From JAKVCB01 sp965243695 (GTDB taxonomy: Bacteria > Planctomycetota > Planctomycetia > Pirellulales > Lacipirellulaceae), in assembly GCA_965243695.1 (NCBI GenBank), contig CBDEWC010000037.1, positions 186,001-250,000 of the forward strand: DNA of 64,000 bases. Reading direction: 5' to 3'. A model generated the notes under the pieces. It made no database searches. It saw only the letters and a program-made list of their open reading frames with translations, and was not told where the DNA came from. Each line of letters starts with the position of its first letter. Within the stretch, counting starts at the first letter, position 1. Of the stretch, positions 43,154 to 51,124 are shown piece by piece. The position numbers were made by a program, and so were the translations under genes.

Positions 43154-44581
43154 TCAGCTCAGCAATTGGTCCACGACTTGGGCACCTGTGACATCGGGAT
43201 CGGTGAGTCGCTCGGCACGTCCCATGTGGAGATAATCCAACAGTCTGTGGTCGATGCCCAGTTGATGGAGGATGGTCGCGTGCAGGTCAGGGACACTGAC
43301 CCTGTTTTGGACGGCTCGGTAACCAAGTTCATCCGTGGTTCCATAGGTCAAGCCGGGTTGGAATCCACCACCGGCCATGAGCAAGGTAAATGCATTTCGA
43401 TTGTGATCCCGGCCAGCAGCACCTTCGGTGATTGGTAATCGCCCAAATTCGCCGGCCCACATAACGACCACCTCGTTCAGCAGTCCGCGTTCTTTCAGGT
43501 CGGTGATCAACGATGCGCTTGGCTGCTCGACCTGTTGGCAGATTTTCGGCAGGGTTTCGCTGAGCTTGCTGTGGTTGTCCCACGGTTGGAAGTCGGGTGT
43601 AGCCGGTGGAAAGACTTGCACGAAGCGCACGCCCGCTTCAATGAGTCTCCGTGCCAGCAGGCACCGCGTGCCATAGCCGGCTGTCGCCGGGTTATCCAAC
43701 CCGTACCGCCGGTGGGTGTCTTGGCTTTCGCGCGACAAATCTAAGATCTCGCTGGCCACCAATTGCATCCGCGCAGCCAGTTCGAAATTCTTGATGCGTG
43801 TCTCCAATTCGTTCTCGCGTGGGTGACGGTCCGCGTGCAACATGTTGAGGTGCGCCAGCAACTCACGTGAACGATCCTGGGCGGCGACCGATCGGTGTCG
43901 AGAGGGTTGCAGGTGAAGTACGGGAGTTTCTGATGCGTTAAACTCGGTCCCCTGGTAAAGCGCCGGCAACCAACCACTCGACCAGACGGTTTTTCCAGAA
44001 GTGTTGTAGCCAGCTGGATCACGCAGTACCACGTACGCGGGCAAGTTGCGATTTTCGGTTCCCAGCGCGTAGCCAATCCAGGAACCGATTGCGGGATGTC
44101 CGGAAAAAGTCTTCCCCGTTTGCATCATGTTGATCGCAAATGGATGATTATTACTCTCGGTGTACATCGAACGCACCATGCAAAGATCGTCGGCCAGTGC
44201 CGCCAAATGGGGTACCACGTTAGAAAACTGCATGCCGCTTTGACCGTGTTTTTCAAATCGAAAGGGACTCCCCAGCAAAACGTTCTTGTTTCCCAGTTGG
44301 AAGGTTTCCACCTCTTCCGGGTGGGGTTGCCCCTGGCGTCGGGTCAGTTCGGGCTTGGGATCAAACAGGTCCATCTGGGAAGGACCGCCGTTCTGAAAGA
44401 GCTGGATTACCGCTTTGGCTTTTGCGGGAAAGTGGCCCGTTCGAGGCGTCAGATCCTGCCCATATTGTTGATGACCACCAGCCAGCAGCCCCGAGTCCTC
44501 CAAGAGTCCGGCCAGGGCGATGGTCCCAAAGCCGCTGCCCATGGCTTTTAAGCAGTCGCGTCGTGAAAAAGGAACGTTCAT
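43154..44581 (-). CDS. DUF1501 secreted protein
   Basis: The 475-residue protein has a Tat leader (SRRDCLKAMGSGFGTIALAG). The body is typical DUF1501, an alkaline-phosphatase-like fold: VIQLFQNGGPSQMDLFDPKP, PFAINMMQTGKTFSGHPAIG, VVMWAGEFGRLPITEG, RDHNRNAFTLLMAGGG and HQLGIDHRLLDYLHMGR. Planctomycetes have dozens of these, nearly always beside a DUF1549/DUF1553 cytochrome-type protein, as here (the partner ends 117 bases upstream on the same strand). Function is not established; export by Tat suggests a bound metal or cofactor. Confidence 0.95.
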   Translation of the reverse strand: MNVPFSRRDCLKAMGSGFGTIALAGLLEDSGLLAGGHQQYGQDLTPRTGHFPAKAKAVIQLFQNGGPSQMDLFDPKPELTRRQGQPHPEEVETFQLGNKNVLLGSPFRFEKHGQSGMQFSNVVPHLAALADDLCMVRSMYTESNNHPFAINMMQTGKTFSGHPAIGSWIGYALGTENRNLPAYVVLRDPAGYNTSGKTVWSSGWLPALYQGTEFNASETPVLHLQPSRHRSVAAQDRSRELLAHLNMLHADRHPRENELETRIKNFELAARMQLVASEILDLSRESQDTHRRYGLDNPATAGYGTRCLLARRLIEAGVRFVQVFPPATPDFQPWDNHSKLSETLPKICQQVEQPSASLITDLKERGLLNEVVVMWAGEFGRLPITEGAAGRDHNRNAFTLLMAGGGFQPGLTYGTTDELGYRAVQNRVSVPDLHATILHQLGIDHRLLDYLHMGRAERLTDPDVTGAQVVDQLLS

Positions 44582-44697
44582 GGTTTTTAGCCAGTTCAGG
44601 GGAGACTACCACGTTCGTGGCAACGGCCCGATTCTGGGTGTGTGGTTCATCGGGTAGCGGGTAACCGGTTTGGTTTGCTTGCGGTCGCGGTTGCTAC

Positions 44698-46803
44698 TTA
44701 CTCGACATAAAGGAATTCGTTCGTGGATAGCAACATGTGGCACAAGTCAGCCAGGGCACTGGGGATTGCCTCGTCGGGTGGGGGTGCGTCGGCGATGTGG
44801 ATCGCAGCCTGTGCAGACAAAAATGCGAGACATTCGTTCAATTCTGTTTCGCATGGGGCACGACCCAAGGCTAGCAGGAATGCACTGTGCACTTGTGTTT
44901 CCGGTTCACTGTCCACGGTGGCCTCGACACGCCGGGCGAAGTCTTCGGACTGCTGAAACAAAAAATCACTGTTAAGCAAGGCCAACGATTGTAAAACAGT
45001 GGCCGAGTGGTTCCGCTGTGTGCAATTGATCGACATGATGGGTGCGTCAAACAGTTCCAGGAATTTAAGCGGATAGACCCGCCGCGCGAACAAATAGATG
45101 CTGCGGCGGTGGGCGCTGGTAGGTGTCGGGGCAGCCATGGCTTGCGAAAGCCCGTTGGAGGGGGTGGTGATGTCCACCGGCGGTCCCTCGGGCGTACGAT
45201 CGAGTCGTCCCGAGACTGCCAGGATTGCATCGCGAACGATTTCTGCTTCGAGTTGCCGAAAATTCATCCGCCAGAGCAAACGGTTTTGCGGGTCCACACG
45301 TTCAGCGACAGAGTGCGGGGCGGACAATTCCCCCGCGGGAGGGCGTGTTGAACACTGGCGGTATGCGGTTGAGAGCATGATCATGCGATGAAGGGCCTTG
45401 AGATCCCAGCCACTTTCTACCAGGTCAACCGTCAGCCAATCGAGCAACTCGGGGTGTGTTGGCGGGCTGCCTGTCTGACCAAAGTTTCCTAATGTCGAAA
45501 CGATGCCACGGCCGAAATGATGATGCCAGATGCGGTTCACGAGGACTCGTCCCGTTAACGGATGATCGGGTTTTGTCAGCCAGTGGGCCAACGTCAACCG
45601 CCGTCCGCTGGTTTCTCCCTGCCCCAAGGACTGGCGATCGTTGGCCCCTGTCTTTTTCGACTGCAGCGGCTCGGGAAATCCGGGATCGACCGGCGAGCCC
45701 GGTGCGTGGATATCGCCTCGCACCAGCACATGGGAGGCTGGTGGAGCGGCAACGTCCCAGATTGCCTGCAACTTTCCGTAGGTGCGTCGTTGGTGTTGCC
45801 GTGTTTGGATTTCCTGTTGCAGGCTGGCAGTACGGCTGGTTTCTTTTGCTTTCTTGGCGACTTCCAGTTGTGCTTTGAGCGGCTCAATTTGTTCGTCAAG
45901 CTCCGCATTGTGCTGGTCAATCAATGCTCGCTCTGTGGGGATAATGTTCGCCAGAAAACGTGACTTGGGTTCAATCCATTCGTGGACATTCAGGGCGGGC
46001 TCGAAAAATGCCATCAACCGGTAGTAATCGCGCTGCGGTATTGGGTCGTACTTGTGGTCATGGCATCGGCAGCAGTCCATCGTCAGTCCCAGCAGCGACG
46101 TAGAGACCATTTCGATCGTGCGAAAGAGGACTGCGTAACGTTGCTCAATGCCGCTTTGCTCGGCATTGGTATGGTCCTCAATGCTGCGCAAATAACCAGT
46201 GGCGATAAGGGCTTCCAGGATCTCGGGTGTGAAACTGTCCGCATGGCGCCAGTCAACCAGCTCATCTCCGGCTAACTGTTCAATCAGAAAACGGTGAAAC
46301 GGCTTATTGGAGTTGAACGCACCGACCACATAATCACGGTAGCGCCAAATTCCGTCATGCAACTGCTTAAAGGTTAGATCTCCATCGAACGATACGTTGT
46401 CCACATAGCCGGCGGCGTCTAACCAATGTCGGCCCCAACGCTCACCATAGTGGGGCGAGGCCAGCAGGCGGTCGATCAGTCGCTCGCAGGCATCTGGTTC
46501 TGCGTCGGCCAAAAACGATTCCACGTCACGGGGGGTAGGGGGAATACCGATGAGATCGAAAAACGCCCGACGGATGAACGTCGACCGATCCGCGTCCTCG
46601 GAAAACGTGAGACCCTGTGATTCCAATCGTGCCAACAGAAAAGCATCAACGGGCGTTCGGACTCGGTCGATTCGCTCCGGGGATGGAATCGACACCTTTT
46701 GGGGCGGCGTGAATGCCCAGAACCCATGGTCGGCTGCTGCCGATGATGAGCCACCGATTGCAAAATAGAGCAGTACGATGGCCACGGAGCATAGAGTTTT
46801 CAC
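44698..46803 (-). CDS. DUF1549/DUF1553 planctomycete protein without the usual cytochrome domain
   Basis: The longer frame reaches 47109, but its first 100 residues include PRGFEPRTFGFG, which is the reverse translation of a tRNA remnant. The real start is probably GTG 46803, after GAGAGG, giving 701 residues that begin MKTLCSVAIVLLYFAIGG (signal peptide). DUF1549 follows (RIDRVRTPVDAFLLARLE, FFDLIGIPPTPRDVESFL, RWGRHWLDAAGYVDN), then a coiled stretch near residues 290-330 and DUF1553 (LAHWLTKPDHPLTGRVLVNR, RIWHHHFGRGIVSTLGNFG). Most family members have an N-terminal CxxCH haem domain; this one lacks it. It pairs with the DUF1501 gene downstream. Confidence 0.9.
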   Translation of the reverse strand: MKTLCSVAIVLLYFAIGGSSSAAADHGFWAFTPPQKVSIPSPERIDRVRTPVDAFLLARLESQGLTFSEDADRSTFIRRAFFDLIGIPPTPRDVESFLADAEPDACERLIDRLLASPHYGERWGRHWLDAAGYVDNVSFDGDLTFKQLHDGIWRYRDYVVGAFNSNKPFHRFLIEQLAGDELVDWRHADSFTPEILEALIATGYLRSIEDHTNAEQSGIEQRYAVLFRTIEMVSTSLLGLTMDCCRCHDHKYDPIPQRDYYRLMAFFEPALNVHEWIEPKSRFLANIIPTERALIDQHNAELDEQIEPLKAQLEVAKKAKETSRTASLQQEIQTRQHQRRTYGKLQAIWDVAAPPASHVLVRGDIHAPGSPVDPGFPEPLQSKKTGANDRQSLGQGETSGRRLTLAHWLTKPDHPLTGRVLVNRIWHHHFGRGIVSTLGNFGQTGSPPTHPELLDWLTVDLVESGWDLKALHRMIMLSTAYRQCSTRPPAGELSAPHSVAERVDPQNRLLWRMNFRQLEAEIVRDAILAVSGRLDRTPEGPPVDITTPSNGLSQAMAAPTPTSAHRRSIYLFARRVYPLKFLELFDAPIMSINCTQRNHSATVLQSLALLNSDFLFQQSEDFARRVEATVDSEPETQVHSAFLLALGRAPCETELNECLAFLSAQAAIHIADAPPPDEAIPSALADLCHMLLSTNEFLYVE

Positions 46804-46952
46804 GTTAGCCTCTCGAAGCACACGACCTGCCATGCGATTTTCTGTGGACGACTTGCGTTTTAAACGCACTGTGGGGATCCATCTGCTGCAAAAATCGGTA
46901 ACGGCTACTATGATGTTAGCCTGCCGAAAGTCTGCAAGCAAGGATTGGCCGA

Positions 46953-46994
46953 CTCCGAAGCCGAAGGTTCGAGGTTCGAATCCTCTTGGGAATA
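46953..46994 (+). repeat. Remnant of the 3' half of tRNA-Arg (attachment-site-like)
   Basis: These 42 bases match tRNA-Arg(CCG) positions 41928-41969 at 39 places, in the same orientation, from the anticodon loop exactly to the discriminator base. No 5' half can be folded upstream, so it is not a working tRNA. It lies in the 360-base gap between the DUF1553 and phosphoesterase genes. Confidence 0.9.
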
Positions 46995-47040
46995 TTTTCT
47001 TAGCGGGACATTTTCTTATCTTCTTAGAGAAACCAGGCAG

Positions 47041-47083
47041 GCAATTTGGGGAGATTCCCCTGGAGTGGTTCAGCGAGTGACGG
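47041..47083 (+). repeat. 43-nt dispersed repeat, copy 1
   Basis: GCAATTTGGGGAGATTCCCC and the 23 bases that follow recur at 50708-50750 with two differences. The perfect palindrome GGGGAGATTCCCC lies inside. Copy 1 begins 46 bases after the tRNA remnant. Confidence 0.9.
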
Positions 47084-47165
47084 CTTCGGTGCAAGCCCAA
47101 CCGTTTCAAGAACCGACCCTCCCCCCTGCCCTCTTGGCACGGGCCGCGTGTTGGCCTGCTCTAGG

Positions 47166-48206
47166 CTAAGGTGGTTCGTTGCACGTGTTCATCTTCACTC
47201 CATCCGCCAGCTCAAATTGGTGTGCTTTCGGATCCTTTACGATTGATGTTCCGCTACACAGTTGTCTGTGATAGGGGCTGTACGTCCACACGCGAATGCG
47301 GTTGTAGATAGGCTCGAACCGCATCAAACGCAGGTATCCTTCTCGATAGTCACTAAGCACCTCATGGACGACGTTGCCGTTGTCGCCCTTAACCACGCGA
47401 CGCATAGCCTGCGTTCGGCTTTGATCACCGCACAGCACCATGAACAGATTCGGGTGCTTGCGAAAGCACTTGTCCCATAGCTGTTGAGGTGTGTTCCCTT
47501 CGTTTCCATGACACTTTTTCCACCGCATGCGGCCTTTGGGCGCATGGTAGTAGCCCTCGCTGGTCTTGGGCTTATCAAGCGGGCCGAGGTACATGTGAGT
47601 TGTGACGATGGCGCGTCGGTCGCGATGATCGGCGAGGCTCTTGTTGGCCCACTTTAGCACGGGGTCGGGTGCGTTACATTCCAGATGAAGAATGATGAAG
47701 TCGCAACCTTCCGCAGAGAAGAGCTGGTAACTGTTGGCGTTGTTCTTGAAGGGACCCCCATACCAGGGGAAGTCGGCAAACTTGCTTGCTGGAAACGTTG
47801 CCTGAAATAAGGAGGAATCGCCGCTGGGACATTGCATATCGTGGTTTCCGACCGAAATGGCGTACGGCACTCTGCCATGAAGAAGCCCCATTTCTTGCGC
47901 AGCTACGTTCCACTGCATTTTAGCGTCGTGCTGCACGACATCGCCTACATGCGAAACGAAGACAATTCGCTGCGCGTCACGGTGATCAATGATCCATTGG
48001 ATTTCCGCGTGAAAAAGGTGTCGGTCTTCGTTTCGCCCCGTCAGATAGTCCTGCGAATCAGGAAGCACGACAATGGCAAAGGTTCCCGGGGGCGCAGCGG
48101 GGATATCTTTGCTGGTGGAAGTCTCGTCCGCGCACGTGGCGACTGCCGACATTAATAGAATCGCAGAGGGCAGCAGCCAGGCGGGACAAGCGATCGGTGT
48201 TTTCAT
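47166..48206 (-). CDS. Secreted calcineurin-like metallophosphoesterase
   Basis: The 346-residue product has a signal peptide (WLLPSAILLMSAVATCA). The two-metal phosphoesterase motifs are in order: VVLPDSQDY (D-x-Q in place of D-x-H), SHVGDVVQHD, SVGNHDMQC, IVTTHMYLG, and a divergent last motif. The Gln variant of the first motif is known in a branch of this family. Such enzymes cleave phosphomonoesters or phosphodiesters outside the cell. A 66-base part of this gene (47583-47648, covering WANKSLADHRDRRAIVTTHMYLG) is copied in reverse at 50621-50686. The next gene upstream on this strand is an oxidoreductase. Confidence 0.88.
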   Translation of the reverse strand: MKTPIACPAWLLPSAILLMSAVATCADETSTSKDIPAAPPGTFAIVVLPDSQDYLTGRNEDRHLFHAEIQWIIDHRDAQRIVFVSHVGDVVQHDAKMQWNVAAQEMGLLHGRVPYAISVGNHDMQCPSGDSSLFQATFPASKFADFPWYGGPFKNNANSYQLFSAEGCDFIILHLECNAPDPVLKWANKSLADHRDRRAIVTTHMYLGPLDKPKTSEGYYHAPKGRMRWKKCHGNEGNTPQQLWDKCFRKHPNLFMVLCGDQSRTQAMRRVVKGDNGNVVHEVLSDYREGYLRLMRFEPIYNRIRVWTYSPYHRQLCSGTSIVKDPKAHQFELADGVKMNTCNEPP

Positions 48207-48257
48207 GCGTTCTATCTTTTTCCCGTCAGTCCGCTTCCCCTTTGAGTCGCTCCACCA

Positions 48258-49580
48258 TCAGAGTTCCCATCCCTTGCGGTACTCACGTCTGATGAATGCG
48301 TTGCCTTCAGGCCAGTTCGTGGCCCGCATGTTTTCGGCGTCCCACTCGATCTTTTTGCCGGCTCGCTGTGCCAGGCATCCCACCAACATGATTTCCGTCA
48401 ATGGGGCCGCAAAGTCGATGAAGTTACAGAAGGTTGGCGGGCCACCCTTGCAGGCTGCAATCCACTCCTGATGATGGCCAGTTGAGCGCGGGACGGTTTC
48501 CGCGGGTGGCTTCCAGTCGCGGAACTTTTCCTCGGGCAACAACCGCCACTTGCCGCCGGTCCATTCGGCAGAATAGAGTGTGCCCTGCTCGCCAATCAAG
48601 ATAGCGCCGTTGCCGACGACCTCCTGGCCGCCAATCAAGTCGCTCGAGGGTTTCTTGCCGCCGTCATACCAATGAAGCGTCACCGGCGGCAGATCACCGC
48701 GAGCTGGGAATTCAATCTTGAGGATCGACCACGCCGGAAACGTCTCGCTCTTGAGTTCCGCTGATTTCACGATCTCCGCGGACACCGGCGAGCCCAGGTC
48801 CAGCCCCACAAACGGCATCGCTGCATTGTGAATGCCCATGTCGCCGATTGCCCCGGTGCCAAAATCCTTCCAGCCACGCCACTTGAACGGCACGTAGCCG
48901 GGATGATACGGACGCGCGGGCGCGGGACCGAGCCAGAGATCCCATTGTAATCCGTTGGGAATCGGCGGCGTTTCCTTCGAGCGGTCGATGCCTTGCGGCC
49001 ACCAGCCCCCGGCGCGGTCCGTCCACACATGCATCTCGCGGACGGGGCCGATCGCGCCGGAGCGCAGGGCTTCGACACCCGCCCTGGAAGCATCGTGGGC
49101 CATGCCTTGAGTGCCCATCTGCGTGGCTACCTTGTTCTGCTCTGCCGCCAGCGCCATTAGTCGCGATTCCTCGATGCTCCAGGTCAGCGGCTTCTCGCAG
49201 TAGACGTGCTTGCCCAGTCGCATCGCCCGGATTGCCGCCGGCGCATGCATGTGGTCCGGCGTGGAAACGACGACTGCGTCGATCTGCTGGTGCATCTCGT
49301 CGAGCATTTTGCGAAAGTCCTGGTATCTGCTGGCCCTGGGGTGTTCTTGGAAAGCCTTGGATGCCCGACGTGCGTCCACGTCACAGAGGGCGACGATATT
49401 TTCATTTGTCAGTTTGTTGAGGCTAAAAGCCGCTTGACCACCGGCGCCGACGAAGGCGATGTTCAACTTGTTGTTAGGCGACAAGTCTTCAGTGCCTGCA
49501 CGAGACTGGGACGCAACGAGTCCCACGCCGGCAAGGCTCGCTCTTTTCAGCATCCGACGACGAGTCATTTTGGTCGTCAT
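48258..49580 (-). CDS. Gfo/Idh/MocA-family oxidoreductase, Tat-exported
   Basis: The 440-residue protein starts with a Tat-type leader (TRRRMLKRASLAGVGLVASQ). The Rossmann domain has IAFVGAGGQAAFSL and the family signature CEKPLTWSIEESRLM (E-K-P). The catalytic region includes GAIGDMGIHNAAMPFVGLDL, with the usual Asp/His helix. C-terminal WDLWLGPAPARPYHPGYVPF is characteristic of the exported planctomycete branch. It likely acts on a sugar or inositol-like substrate using a bound cofactor carried with the folded enzyme through Tat. It diverges from a sugar-isomerase-like gene that starts 97 bases away, the usual pairing for this pathway type. Confidence 0.92.
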   Translation of the reverse strand: MTTKMTRRRMLKRASLAGVGLVASQSRAGTEDLSPNNKLNIAFVGAGGQAAFSLNKLTNENIVALCDVDARRASKAFQEHPRASRYQDFRKMLDEMHQQIDAVVVSTPDHMHAPAAIRAMRLGKHVYCEKPLTWSIEESRLMALAAEQNKVATQMGTQGMAHDASRAGVEALRSGAIGPVREMHVWTDRAGGWWPQGIDRSKETPPIPNGLQWDLWLGPAPARPYHPGYVPFKWRGWKDFGTGAIGDMGIHNAAMPFVGLDLGSPVSAEIVKSAELKSETFPAWSILKIEFPARGDLPPVTLHWYDGGKKPSSDLIGGQEVVGNGAILIGEQGTLYSAEWTGGKWRLLPEEKFRDWKPPAETVPRSTGHHQEWIAACKGGPPTFCNFIDFAAPLTEIMLVGCLAQRAGKKIEWDAENMRATNWPEGNAFIRREYRKGWEL

Positions 49581-49677
49581 GGCAAGATTCTCCTGAAGCA
49601 GGTATGATTGGCGCGGGTATGAGAAAGTCGCTACGTTAAAGCAGGCGCCGGTACGTTAAAGCAGGAGAGGTCAGCAA

Positions 49678-50628
49678 ATGAAAATCGGCTTATACAGCAT
49701 TACTTATCGCGGCGTTTGGTACAAGGGCGAGGCCATCGAAGTGTTCGATCTTCTACCCTTGACCAAGCAGCAGGGCTGGGAAGGTATCGAGCTTGATACG
49801 GAACGTCCGCACGCGGCCCCGATGGATCTTTCATCCGCTGATCGCCGTCGGCTTCGTGATCTGTCCGGCGAACTGGACTTGCCGATCTGCGCGGTCTCGC
49901 CCAATTGCGATCTGTCGAGTCCGGTTGCCTCACAACGAGAGGCAATGATCTGCTACGTGCGGGAGTGCATCAAGTTGGCACACGACCTGGGGTCGCCACT
50001 TTGCAAGATATTCGCCGCCTGGCGCGGTATCACCATTCACGATGGCATTGGGACGTACGACGAAACCTACGGGCATAATCCATTTCCTTATTGGAAAGGC
50101 GAACGCTGGGAGTTTGTCGTGGAGGGGATGCGTGAGCTGGCAAAGTTTGCCGAGGACCATGGAGTTGTGATCGCCATGCAGAATCATGGACCGGACGTGG
50201 TCACTTGCTATCAGGACGTACTGCGGATGATTGATGAAGTCGGTTCACCCGCCTTCAAGGGATGTATGGACATCAATATCGAACCCGATCCTGGAGCCGA
50301 GGCCGCGGAACACGCGCAAAAGATGGCGTTGGAGTCGGGCGACCTCCAGGTACACGCTCATTGCAATGGCGAATTCGCCAGGACGGCGGACGGAAAGGTG
50401 GAACTCGTCGCATCGGGCTACTTCGACGATCGATTTTGGGAGCGAAGAATCGCCTATCCAGCTTATGTCGAGGCACTCGTGAAATCGGGTTACGATGGCT
50501 ATTTCAACTGGGAGTTCTGTCATCCGGCCAAGGCGGACGGTGAGTTTGCTGGCATTGACTACGTGCACGACCAAACCGTCATGGCGCTGGAGTATTTGCA
50601 GCGGCTCCGTGCGGAAGCTGGCCAATAA
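49678..50628 (+). CDS. Sugar phosphate isomerase/epimerase-like TIM-barrel protein
   Basis: AGGAGAGG precedes the ATG at 49678; the 316-residue product is cytoplasmic. It reads as an AP-endonuclease-2/xylose-isomerase-like TIM barrel: QGWEGIELDTERP, LGSPLCKIFAAWRG, GVVIAMQNHGPDVVT, FKGCMDINIEPDPG, HAHCNGEFA and GYFNWEFCHPAKADG place Glu, Asp and His ligands at the strand ends. It probably epimerises or isomerises a sugar made by the divergent oxidoreductase. The last three codons and the stop (GGCCAATAA) lie inside a 66-base copy of a phosphoesterase gene, so the original C-terminus may have been replaced. A repeated TACGTTAAAGCAGG lies at 49632 and 49652, touching the ribosome site. Confidence 0.88.
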   Translation: MKIGLYSITYRGVWYKGEAIEVFDLLPLTKQQGWEGIELDTERPHAAPMDLSSADRRRLRDLSGELDLPICAVSPNCDLSSPVASQREAMICYVRECIKLAHDLGSPLCKIFAAWRGITIHDGIGTYDETYGHNPFPYWKGERWEFVVEGMRELAKFAEDHGVVIAMQNHGPDVVTCYQDVLRMIDEVGSPAFKGCMDINIEPDPGAEAAEHAQKMALESGDLQVHAHCNGEFARTADGKVELVASGYFDDRFWERRIAYPAYVEALVKSGYDGYFNWEFCHPAKADGEFAGIDYVHDQTVMALEYLQRLRAEAGQ

Positions 50629-50686
50629 GAGCCTCGCCAATCATCGCGACCGACGCGCCATCGTCACAACGCACGTGTACCTTGGC
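50621..50686 (+). pseudogene. 66-nt inverted fragment of the phosphoesterase gene
   Basis: This piece matches the reverse complement of 47583-47648 at 61 of 66 positions by my count; in frame it still reads ANKSLANHRDRRAIVTTHVYLG. Nothing of the gene precedes or follows it. It contains the stop codon of the TIM-barrel gene and ends 21 bases before the second 43-nt repeat. Confidence 0.88.
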
Positions 50687-50707
50687 GCCCATCAGGGCTG
50701 TGGGCAC

Positions 50708-50750
50708 GCAATTTGGGGAGGTTCCCCTGGAGTGGTTCAGCGAGTAACGG
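50708..50750 (+). repeat. 43-nt dispersed repeat, copy 2
   Basis: It matches 47041-47083 at 41 of 43 positions, in the same orientation, about 3.67 kb away. The two copies bound the phosphoesterase, oxidoreductase and TIM-barrel genes. Confidence 0.9.
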
Positions 50751-50796
50751 GCTCTGGCAGTCTTGGCTTTCGAAAAGAGAGCACGGAATGGTAGAA

Positions 50797-50910
50797 TCGA
50801 AAGCGCAATTGCAACACAGTGTTGATCGAAATCGCAATTGCAACACAGTGTTGACTGCCTTTGTGCTGGGTTGACTGCCTTTGTGCTGGGTTGACTGGCT
50901 TCGTGCCGGT
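50797..50910 (+). repeat. Two adjoining tandem arrays (29-bp and 20-bp units)
   Basis: A 29-base unit occurs twice (50797-50825, 50826-50854, one or two differences) and contains the palindromes GCAATTGC and CAACACAGTGTTG. It is followed by CTGCCTTTGTGCTGGGTTGA twice (50855-50894) and a diverged third copy. The remaining gap to 51124 shows no gene. Confidence 0.9.
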
Positions 50911-51124
50911 ACGTTGTGGAAGGAAGAACGCCAAAGCACACGCGATGTGGTTCGGTGGCTTGGTTGCTGACAAATCCCTTTTCCACAGGTTGCCATTTGT
51001 GGGGTCGCCATTCATCAAAGTCGAGCGTGCGGTTTTTCGTGTCCGTGGCCAGTGCCACCTGGCAGTTTGAAGTTGCAGATTGTCGCCAATCGGCCCCTCC
51101 TTTTTTTAGCGGAAGGTTAATGTC

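Noticed and set aside
46953..46994. A possible second tRNA-Arg gene.
   Set aside because: Only the part from the anticodon loop to the 3' end is present; acceptor 5' strand and D arm cannot be formed.
46804..47109. N-terminal extension of the DUF1549/DUF1553 frame.
   Set aside because: It contains the reverse translation of the tRNA remnant (GFEPRTFGFG) and of the 43-nt repeat; the signal peptide begins only at the GTG at 46803.
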